In this document: positions 13,032 to 19,436 of the stretch, piece by piece
Layout of the letters: each line of letters opens with the position of its first letter
Position numbering within the stretch: the first letter of the stretch is position 1
Source of the DNA: Bacillota bacterium
GTDB lineage: Bacteria > Bacillota > Clostridia > Tissierellales > Peptoniphilaceae
Assembly: GCA_023393715.1 (NCBI GenBank)
Contig: JAEXCD010000056.1
Location: 1-19,436, forward strand
Direction: 5' to 3'
DNA: 19,436 bases
Notes under the pieces: generated by a model
Told to the model about the DNA's origin: nothing
What the model saw: only the letters and a program-made list of their open reading frames with translations
Database searches by the model: none
Translations under genes and position numbers: made by a program

Positions 13032-16000
13032 ATGACGGGACTTCCCCCGACTGAGGTTTGCATGGAAAAGACCTACCGTGCCGGCATTGATGTCGGCTCC
13101 ACAACCGTAAAATTAGTCGTGCTTGATGCGAACGGCCATATTCTGTTCGCAGACTATCGACGGCATCAGGCGCGCACGCAGGAAACCCTGAAGGAGCTCC
13201 TGCTGAACGCAAAAAACACGCTGGGCTCCTGTTCGCTTCGGCTGAAAATCACCGGCTCCGGCTCAATCAATTTGGGGCGGGCGCTGCACATCGAATTTAT
13301 CCAGGAGGTTGCCGCGGTTGCCGAAGCGCTCCAAGCGGCTGTACCTCAGACGGACGTCGCGATTGAGCTGGGCGGCGAAGACGCCAAAATCATATACTTC
13401 ACCGGAGGCCTTGAAGAGCGCATGAACGGGGTTTGCGCCGGAGGAACGGGTGCGTTCATCGACCAAATGGCGTCCCTTCTTCAGACCGACGCCGAAGGTC
13501 TGGACCGCGAAGCGGCTCGCCATCAGCACATCTACCCCATTGCCGCTCGCTGCGGCGTGTTCGCCAAGACCGATATTCAGCCGCTGATCAACGAGGGAGC
13601 CTCGACCGCAGACCTTGCCGCTTCCATTTTTCAGGCCGTTGTAAATCAAACGATATCCGGTCTGGCCTGCGGCAAGCCGATTCGCGGACACGTTGCGTTT
13701 CTGGGCGGCCCGCTGCATTTTCTGCCGGAGCTGCGCAAGGCCTTCATCCGCACGCTTCAGCTGACAGGCGACATGATCGTCGACCCCGAAAACGCTCATC
13801 TGTTCGCCGCCATGGGCGCGGCCCTGAACGGCGGTTCGTGCATCTCATTGGACGCGCTGATCGCCCGCCTGGACGGCGGCGTTTCCATCTCCTTTGAAAT
13901 GCCGCGTCTGCCCGCCCTCTTCGAACACGAAGAGGATCTGACCGCGTTCATCGAACGACATCGCCGCGCGATCGTGCCGAAGGGCGATCTCTCCTCCTAC
14001 AGGAAAAAATGCTATCTCGGTATCGACGCAGGCTCGACGACGACCAAGCTCGCCCTGATCGGGGAAGAAGGAGAGCTCTTATGGTCCTTCTATGCGAGCA
14101 ACAGAGGAAATCCCATCGACACGGCAAAATTTGCATTATCCGACCTGCAGAGTCGGCTGCCGGGCGAGGCGACCATTGCCCGCGCCTGCTCGACCGGTTA
14201 CGGAGAGGCGCTGTTGAAAACGGCCTTTTCTCTGGATGACGGCGAAGTGGAAACCATGTCGCACTGCACCGCGGCCAAATTCTTTGTCCCTGACGTCGAC
14301 TGCGTTCTGGACATCGGCGGACAGGATATGAAGTGCATTAAGCTCTGCAACGGCGCAGTGGACAGCATCATGCTCAACGAGGCCTGCTCGTCCGGATGCG
14401 GTTCCTTCATTGAAAACTTTGCAAATTCGCTCGGCTTTACCGCAGAGGAGTTTGCACGGGAAGCCCTGAGCTCCGCACACCCCGTGGATCTTGGCACGCG
14501 CTGCACCGTTTTTATGAACTCCAATGTCAAGCAGGCGCAGAAGGAGGGCGCCTCTGCTGCCGATATTTCAGCGGGGCTCGCTTATTCCGTCATCAAAAAC
14601 GCGCTGTACAAGGTCATCAAGCTCGCCGATGCGAAGGAGCTCGGCGAACACATCGTCGTGCAGGGCGGAACGTTCCACAACATCGCGGTGCTGCGCTCCT
14701 TTGAAAACATCATCGGCGCCGAGGTGGTTTGTCCCGATATTTCGGGCCTCATGGGCGCATTTGGTGCGGCGTTGATCGCGCGTGATCGTTCCACCGGTGA
14801 CGCGAGCTCCATGCTTCCGCTCAACGCGCTCGTCCGCCTGACCTATACCTCTGAAGCAACGCGCTGCGGGCGATGTCAGAACAGCTGCATGCTCACCGTC
14901 ACCGATTTCGGCGGCGGACGCCGCCACGTCACCGGCAATCGCTGCGAAAAGGGCGCGGGGCACATCGCCTCAGCTCAAAGCGCGCCGAATATGATGGCCT
15001 ACAAAAGCAAGCGTATCTTCGGTTACCGCCCTCTTTCGCCGCATGAGGCAACGCGCGGCGTCATCGGCATTCCCCGCGTACTGAATCTCTACGAAAACTA
15101 TCCCTACTGGGCGACATTTTTTACGGAATTGGGCTTTCGCATCGTCGTATCCCCCTTTTCTTCACGGGAAATCTATGAGCTGGGCATCGAGAGCATCCCG
15201 TCGGAATCCGAGTGCTATCCGGCAAAGCTGGTTCACGGCCATGTTCAATGGCTCATAAACAAAGGCATTGATACCATCTTTCACCCCTGCGTTTTCTACG
15301 AGCATCAGGAGCTTTCCGGCGCGCAAAATCACTACAACTGCCCCATCGTCATCGCCTCCCCGGAGAATATCCGAAACAATGTGGAGGCGATAACCGACGG
15401 CGCGGTGCGCTACATCCGTCCCTTTATCGCTTTTACGAGTGAGAAAACCGCCGCCGACCGCCTCGTCCGTCTCTGCCGTGAGGAATGGAATATTCCCGAA
15501 AAGCTCGTGCGCGAGGCTGCCCGGGCGGCGTGGGCGGAACAGCTCCGCGCTCGCGCAGAGATCCGCGCCGAGGGAAAAAGAATCCTGGATGACCTGGAGC
15601 GCACCGGCAAATGCGGCATCATCCTCGCCGGGCGCCCTTACCACATCGACCCGGAAATCAATCACGGCATTCCGGAGCTTATCGCGTCATGCGGCCTTGC
15701 CGTGCTGACCGAGGACAGCATCCCGCTCGAGGACTCTGCGGCGCGGCCGCTCCGCGTCGTCGATCAATGGGCGTATCACTCGAGGCTCTATCTCGCCGCC
15801 GAATATGCGGCACGGCACTCCAACGTCGAGCTCGTTCAGCTCACCTCATTCGGCTGCGGGCTCGACGCCGTCACCGCGGATCAGGTCAGCGAAATCCTGA
15901 ACGACGCAAACAAGCTCTATACGTTGCTCAAAATCGACGAGGTGAACAACTTAGGCGCCGTGCGCATCCGCATTCGCAGCCTTATCGCCGCCATGGAAAT

Positions 16001-17309
16001 GCGAAAAAAGAAAAAAATCCATCCCGTGCTGCAAAGAGCGTCTTATGATCGCGTGGAGTTTACCCGGGCGATGAAGGATGCGGGCTGGACGATCCTCGCA
16101 CCGCAAATGAGTCCCATTCATTTCGAGCTCCTCGAGCCCGTGCTGCGCAAATACGGATACAATGTCGTCGTCCTCGACAACGACAACCGCAGCGCCATCG
16201 ATACCGGCCTGCGCTATGTCAATAACGATGCCTGCTATCCCTCCATCACAGCCGTCGGGCAGATCATGGAGGCGGTATGCTCCGGCCGCTGCGATACGGA
16301 CCGCCTCGCCATCGCCATTACACAGACCGGCGGCTGCTGTCGGGCGAGCAACTACGTCGCGTTTATTCGCCGCGCGCTTAAAAAAGCGGGCGTCAGCCAT
16401 ATTCCCGTTATTTCACTGAACTTCAACGGCATGGAGAAGAACGAGGGCCTCAAAATCACCCTGCCCCTGCTCAACGACGCAATCCGCGCCGTCATCTACG
16501 GGGACCTCCTCATGCGCTGTCTCTATCGCGTGCGCCCTTACGAAAAAAACAGGGGTGCTGCAGACGCGCTGCACCAAAAATGGCGCGCCATCTGTATCGA
16601 TTCGCTGACCAATCCGAAAACGCCCTATCGCTACAAATCCGTATGCCGCGATCTGGTCGAAGCCTTTGATGCGCTTCCGCTCGATGAAGCCGTGCAGAAG
16701 CCGCGCGTAGGCATTGTCGGTGAGATTTTGGTGAAATACATGCCGCTTGCAAACAACCACCTCGTCGCACTGCTTGAAAAGGAGGGCGCTGAGGTCGTCG
16801 TTCCGGATCTCATCGACTTCTTCAACTATTCGTTCTACGGCGCACAATACGCAGCCGAATACCTCGGCGAAAAAAAATCGGCCGCCATCCTGTCCAAGGC
16901 CGCGATCGCCCTTTTCGAGCACTTCCGCAGACCGGCAAAGGCGGCGCTCAAAAACAGCCGCCGCTTCAGCGCGCCGCTGTCGATCTATGATATCGCCGAG
17001 CTTGCAAAGCCTCTGCTCAGCCTCGGAAACCGCTATGGCGAGGGCTGGCTTCTCGCCGGCGAAATGGTGGAGCTCATAACCCACGGAACGCCGAACATCG
17101 TCTGTATTCAGCCCTTCGCCTGCCTCCCGAACCACGTCGTCGGCAAGGGCGTCATCAAATCGCTCCGCAAGCTGTATCCGCAGGCCAATGTCGTCGCCGT
17201 CGATTACGACCCCGGAGCGAGCGAGGTCAATCAGCTCAACCGCATCAAGCTGATGCTGTCTGCGGCAAAAAAACAGTCGGCTCACTCCGCGGTCCCGGAA
17301 AAGAGATAA
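13032..17309 (+). CDS. Giant fused 2-hydroxyacyl-CoA dehydratase activase (two BadF/HgdC ATPase domains + DUF2229 + HgdB-like region)
   Basis: This 1425-residue protein carries two tandem ASKHA-type ATPase domains of the BadF/BadG/BcrA/BcrD/HgdC family. Domain 1 (about 15-280) has GIDVGSTTVKLVV and the iron-sulfur ligand Cys135 in CAGGTGAFID. Domain 2 (about 328-590) has GIDAGSTTTKLAL and Cys452 in ACSSGCGSFIE. A cysteine cluster follows at about 612-640 (CGRCQNSC, then NRCEKG). The DUF2229 region starts near 679 (GIPRVLNLYENYPYW) and includes Cys728 in ESECYPAK. HgdB-like text continues with FGCGLD (Cys942), NNDACYPS (Cys1068) and GGCCRASNY (1102-1103). HgdC-type activases are dimeric [4Fe-4S] ATPases that inject a low-potential electron into dehydratases; a fused form joins both halves in one chain, and its substrate is not established. 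Two starts are plausible: 13032 behind AGGAAAG, and 13062 (MEKTYRAG), where homology begins, behind GAGG. It appears to be a single-gene unit. No separate dehydratase alpha/beta genes are visible nearby. Confidence 0.92.
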   Translation: MTGLPPTEVCMEKTYRAGIDVGSTTVKLVVLDANGHILFADYRRHQARTQETLKELLLNAKNTLGSCSLRLKITGSGSINLGRALHIEFIQEVAAVAEALQAAVPQTDVAIELGGEDAKIIYFTGGLEERMNGVCAGGTGAFIDQMASLLQTDAEGLDREAARHQHIYPIAARCGVFAKTDIQPLINEGASTADLAASIFQAVVNQTISGLACGKPIRGHVAFLGGPLHFLPELRKAFIRTLQLTGDMIVDPENAHLFAAMGAALNGGSCISLDALIARLDGGVSISFEMPRLPALFEHEEDLTAFIERHRRAIVPKGDLSSYRKKCYLGIDAGSTTTKLALIGEEGELLWSFYASNRGNPIDTAKFALSDLQSRLPGEATIARACSTGYGEALLKTAFSLDDGEVETMSHCTAAKFFVPDVDCVLDIGGQDMKCIKLCNGAVDSIMLNEACSSGCGSFIENFANSLGFTAEEFAREALSSAHPVDLGTRCTVFMNSNVKQAQKEGASAADISAGLAYSVIKNALYKVIKLADAKELGEHIVVQGGTFHNIAVLRSFENIIGAEVVCPDISGLMGAFGAALIARDRSTGDASSMLPLNALVRLTYTSEATRCGRCQNSCMLTVTDFGGGRRHVTGNRCEKGAGHIASAQSAPNMMAYKSKRIFGYRPLSPHEATRGVIGIPRVLNLYENYPYWATFFTELGFRIVVSPFSSREIYELGIESIPSESECYPAKLVHGHVQWLINKGIDTIFHPCVFYEHQELSGAQNHYNCPIVIASPENIRNNVEAITDGAVRYIRPFIAFTSEKTAADRLVRLCREEWNIPEKLVREAARAAWAEQLRARAEIRAEGKRILDDLERTGKCGIILAGRPYHIDPEINHGIPELIASCGLAVLTEDSIPLEDSAARPLRVVDQWAYHSRLYLAAEYAARHSNVELVQLTSFGCGLDAVTADQVSEILNDANKLYTLLKIDEVNNLGAVRIRIRSLIAAMEMRKKKKIHPVLQRASYDRVEFTRAMKDAGWTILAPQMSPIHFELLEPVLRKYGYNVVVLDNDNRSAIDTGLRYVNNDACYPSITAVGQIMEAVCSGRCDTDRLAIAITQTGGCCRASNYVAFIRRALKKAGVSHIPVISLNFNGMEKNEGLKITLPLLNDAIRAVIYGDLLMRCLYRVRPYEKNRGAADALHQKWRAICIDSLTNPKTPYRYKSVCRDLVEAFDALPLDEAVQKPRVGIVGEILVKYMPLANNHLVALLEKEGAEVVVPDLIDFFNYSFYGAQYAAEYLGEKKSAAILSKAAIALFEHFRRPAKAALKNSRRFSAPLSIYDIAELAKPLLSLGNRYGEGWLLAGEMVELITHGTPNIVCIQPFACLPNHVVGKGVIKSLRKLYPQANVVAVDYDPGASEVNQLNRIKLMLSAAKKQSAHSAVPEKR

Positions 17310-17386
17310 CCCGTTGTCGCCCCTGTTGCTTCCTTACGGTGCGCTTGCGCATCATGTCGCTGCGGCGGACAGCGGCTCCATAGCAC

Positions 17387-17429
17387 AAAAAAGTGCCGAA
17401 GCCCCTGTGTTCAGGGATTCGGCACTTTT
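17387..17429. terminator. Terminator between the activase gene and tRNA-Arg (bidirectional)
   Basis: AAAAGTGCCGAA (17389-17400) pairs with TTCGGCACTTTT (17418-17429), with a second CCCTG/CAGGG stem and TGTT loop inside. On the minus strand it begins directly at the tRNA CCA end and finishes in TTTTTTG, so it is chiefly the tRNA terminator. On the plus strand it can end the activase mRNA. Confidence 0.85.
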
Positions 17430-17505
17430 GGCGTCGCTAAGAGGATTTGAACCTCTGGCCTACCGCTTAGGAGGCGGTCGCTCTATCCGGCTGAGCTATA
17501 GCGAC
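17429..17505 (-). tRNA. tRNA-Arg (anticodon CCT)
   Basis: The minus strand folds as a full cloverleaf of 77 nt. The acceptor stem GTCGCTA (17505-17499) pairs with TAGCGAC before discriminator G and an encoded CCA. The D-arm holds AGCTCAGCCGGATAGAGC. The anticodon arm is ACCGC-CTCCTAA-GCGGT with anticodon CCT. The T-arm is AGAGG-TTCAAAT-CCTCT. It decodes the AGG arginine codon. It lies between the dacF-like gene terminator and its own terminator; no duplicated 3' end or integrase is seen nearby. Confidence 0.97.
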
Positions 17506-17530
17506 AGATGACAAACGGAGAAACGCACCG

Positions 17531-17566
17531 GCACGCGGAGCGGCGAACGGCCGCTCCGCGCCGTGC
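17531..17566 (-). terminator. Terminator of the dacF-like gene
   Basis: CGCGGAGCGGC (17534-17544) pairs perfectly with GCCGCTCCGCG (17550-17560), extended by GCA/TGC across a bulge. On the minus strand it follows the dacF-like stop by about 20 bases and is trailed by GTGCGTTTCTCCGTTT. The U-tract is imperfect, so some read-through into the tRNA is possible. Confidence 0.65.
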
Positions 17567-17587
17567 AGTAAAGGCTGAATGGATATG

Positions 17588-18808
17588 CTATTCCATCAAA
17601 AGGGAAAGGAAGTTGACAAAGTTCTCCCACGCGCGCTGTGTGCGTACGCCCACGGAGGCCTTTTTCGTCTCAGTACGGCTTACGATGTCGATCTTTTCGA
17701 GCGGCTGGCCGTCCCGCGAGATGTATATCGCGCCAAAGGGATGATTCTGCGGCGTCGGCGCCTCGACGTCCGGAAAGATTTCATAGCGGATGTCGAACAA
17801 CGCATCCTGGAAGGTCAGCGTGCTGTAGGATTTTGCCGGATACAGCGTGATCGAGCCGTCCTGTGCGGAGGGCATCTCATACTTTACAATCGGAACGTTC
17901 TCGTCGACGAGCTGCCGGTAGCGGAAGCTGCCCACCGTGTAGTCGATCAGCTCCTTTTGCGTGCGCCAGCGGACGTCCTGGTATGCACAGCCCATCACCA
18001 CCGTGACAATGCGGTAATTGAGCGCCGGATCGATCTTGGAGATGTCCACCGTGCCCGTAAAGCAGTAGCCTGCCTCATCCGTAAAGCCGGTTTTCAGACC
18101 GTCCAGCCCTGCAAGATCGCCAAAGCTGGTCGATAAGGTCGAATCCTCCCGATATCCTCTGCCCGGCTCATCAATCGTCTTAATTTTGGAATATTCGAGC
18201 ACTTCCGGAAACTCGTCGACGATGGTACGTGCCAACGTACACATATCCCGGGCCGACATCCGGTTCATTTTCCCGTTTTCGGTCAATCCGTGCGGATTGA
18301 CAAAGGACGACCTGGTCAGCTCCATCTTTGCCGCAGCGTCGTTCATCATCGCCGCAAAGGCGCTTTTCGTCCCTGCAACGTGCTCCGCCAGAGCTTCCGC
18401 CGCATCATTGCCCGAAACGACCATCAGCCCCTTGAGCAGATCCTCCACCGTGATTCGCTCGCCAAGCTTCAGGCCATAATTGGAATACTCGGAAACGTTG
18501 AGCTCCGCCGCCTGCTTCGAGATCAACACCTGATCCTTCAGGCTGATTTTCCCGTCCCGGATTGCCGATTTGACGACATAGTACGTCATCAGCTTCGACA
18601 TCGATGCAATCGGATAATCCTGGTCGATGTTTTTTTCCAGCAGAATTTTCCCCGAGCTCTGGTCCGCAATCAAGAGAACGGGAACCTCATTGTAGTAGGT
18701 AAAGTGCTCCCGAACGGAATCGTCCTCCGCCGCGTGCACCGCACAGACCGGCGTGAGCATAAGTAGCACCGCCAACAGCGGCGATGCCAGTTTCATCCAC
18801 TTTTTCAA
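17588..18808 (-). CDS. dacF: Secreted D-alanyl-D-alanine carboxypeptidase, DacF type (PBP5 family), TTG start
   Basis: This 406-residue protein starts at a TTG (18808) that overlaps the stop of the upstream gene as TTGA, with GGAGGAG about six bases before it. The start yields a clean signal peptide: KKWMK, a hydrophobic stretch and AVHA before AEDD (cleavage near 26). The S11 motifs are intact: Ser69-x-x-Lys72 (IASMSK), Ser132-Gly-Asn134 and Lys239-Thr-Gly241 (GLKTGFTDEAGYC). The C-terminal PBP5-like beta domain is present at about 290-390. DacF enzymes trim the terminal D-Ala of peptidoglycan precursors outside the membrane. Either Met 21 or Met 30 of the longer frame could also serve, but Met 21 would put the Shine-Dalgarno inside the gene and Met 30 lies in the signal peptide. 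The gene is translationally coupled to the adenylyltransferase-like gene. Confidence 0.92.
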   Translation of the reverse strand: MKKWMKLASPLLAVLLMLTPVCAVHAAEDDSVREHFTYYNEVPVLLIADQSSGKILLEKNIDQDYPIASMSKLMTYYVVKSAIRDGKISLKDQVLISKQAAELNVSEYSNYGLKLGERITVEDLLKGLMVVSGNDAAEALAEHVAGTKSAFAAMMNDAAAKMELTRSSFVNPHGLTENGKMNRMSARDMCTLARTIVDEFPEVLEYSKIKTIDEPGRGYREDSTLSTSFGDLAGLDGLKTGFTDEAGYCFTGTVDISKIDPALNYRIVTVVMGCAYQDVRWRTQKELIDYTVGSFRYRQLVDENVPIVKYEMPSAQDGSITLYPAKSYSTLTFQDALFDIRYEIFPDVEAPTPQNHPFGAIYISRDGQPLEKIDIVSRTETKKASVGVRTQRAWENFVNFLSLLME

Positions 18809-19436
18809 TGTCTCTCCTCCCATATCTGTCGAAGCATCTGCAAAATCTCCACATCTGCTCTTTTCGGATATTCGTATCCGCACTTTTCACCGACCAAAAG
18901 ACCCATCTTGCGAAAGAGTACGCAGGATTGAAAAAGAGAATTCCATATCGAATCCATTTTGGAAAAGGCAAACGCATTGAGGAAATGCTCATAGCAGCTC
19001 GCGTCCAAATACGCCTTCAGATTTTTGCCGTCCACGCCCAAGTTGATTGAGAAATCGGCGGTGGAAGCCGCGCCTGCTTCGGTCATGCGCAACAGCCACC
19101 TCCGCGCACGCGCCAGCGCAAACTGCGCCGGAATCATCTCATCCTGCTCAAGCGACATTGCGGCGTCGACGACCTCATAAAAGAAACGGTCACACCACAG
19201 ACGGTATTCCCGCTCCTCCGGTTTTCGCGTCCGGTGGGATAAATCCGTCGGCTTGGGCCGGGCTCCATACCGGGCATCCTTGTCTAAAAGCACCTCGCAC
19301 AGCGTATCCCGCCGCAGCAACTCCTCCAATTCCTCCAAGGAAAGAATCGTCAGGGAGATCCGGGAGCGATCGGAGAATAGCGCATAGATCTGATTGTGAT
19401 TCTCCTGCCACGACGCCTGATGCACCGGCCGTTCAT
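18805..19436 (-). CDS. Aminoglycoside 6-adenylyltransferase (ANT(6)/AadE)-like protein, C-terminal part (cut by window edge)
   Basis: About 210 codons are visible; the N-terminus lies beyond the right edge. The frame stays open to the edge, so the first Met of the visible frame is not the start. The text matches the C-terminal two thirds of ANT(6)-type streptomycin adenylyltransferases: FSDRSRISLTILSLEELEEL, then LLDKD, KPTDLSHRTRKPEEREYRLW, WCDRFFYEVVDAAMSLEQDE, WLLRMTE, SINLGVDGKNLKAY, and a final SIWNSLFQSCVLFRKMG and CGYEYP. The family transfers AMP to streptomycin. The nucleotide-binding GSxxxGxxxxxSDxD region would be off the edge, so catalytic competence cannot be judged. Chromosomal homologs often do not confer resistance. 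The TGA stop overlaps the TTG start of the dacF-like gene (TTGA). Confidence 0.85.
   Translation of the reverse strand, partial: ERPVHQASWQENHNQIYALFSDRSRISLTILSLEELEELLRRDTLCEVLLDKDARYGARPKPTDLSHRTRKPEEREYRLWCDRFFYEVVDAAMSLEQDEMIPAQFALARARRWLLRMTEAGAASTADFSINLGVDGKNLKAYLDASCYEHFLNAFAFSKMDSIWNSLFQSCVLFRKMGLLVGEKCGYEYPKRADVEILQMLRQIWEERH

Noticed and set aside
16413..17285. 290-residue open frame on the minus strand within the activase region
   Set aside because: The plus strand carries clear DUF2229/HgdB-like text; the antisense frame is a codon-bias shadow.
1..19436. CRISPR array, insertion sequence or prophage genes
   Set aside because: No regularly spaced repeats, transposase, integrase or phage structural motifs were seen on either strand.

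Overview
The window looks like chromosomal DNA of an anaerobic, GC-rich member of the Firmicutes (Clostridia or a related class). This rests on a very large fused 2-hydroxyacyl-CoA dehydratase activase-type protein, DUF4256 and DUF4298 proteins, a YczE-type membrane protein, a MATE pump coupled to a cytidylate-kinase-like protein, and strong AGGAGG ribosome binding sites. I cannot place it at genus level from sequence alone.

Left third (1-6041, minus strand): a sugar-acid catabolic operon and its regulator. In transcription order it reads PrpR-type sigma-54 activator (6041-4155), a perfect 20-bp inverted repeat, a consensus sigma-54 promoter (4033-4018), KdgT-type permease, a stand-alone SAF-domain UxaA small subunit, UxaA-type dehydratase large subunit, PdxA2-type 4-phosphate dehydrogenase, and the N-terminal part of a DUF1537 acid-sugar kinase cut by the window edge. 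The permease would import an acid sugar. The dehydratase, kinase and oxidative decarboxylase would degrade it, probably giving dihydroxyacetone phosphate from the kinase/PdxA2 branch. The exact substrate and the reason for pairing a dehydratase with a kinase/PdxA2 pair are not clear.

Middle (6042-9567): a PsiE-like membrane protein divergent from the regulator, a decayed gene remnant, a YczE-like membrane protein overlapping a truncated GNAT acetyltransferase that ends inside a very stable terminator, then an opposing DUF4256-DUF4298 pair. This is the accessory, partly decaying section of the window.

Right half (9568-19436): a membrane-anchored D,D-carboxypeptidase with a good sigma-70 promoter; a convergent MATE efflux pump/cytidylate-kinase-like operon with a long structured leader; a 1425-residue double-ATPase activase fused to DUF2229/HgdB-like dehydratase regions; tRNA-Arg(CCT); and a second, secreted D,D-carboxypeptidase (DacF type). 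The latter starts at TTG and overlaps the stop codon of an aminoglycoside 6-adenylyltransferase-like gene that runs off the right edge.

The best candidate for something undescribed is the sigma-54-controlled acid-sugar cluster. Second are the structured leader of the MATE operon and the stable RNA element at 8176-8264.
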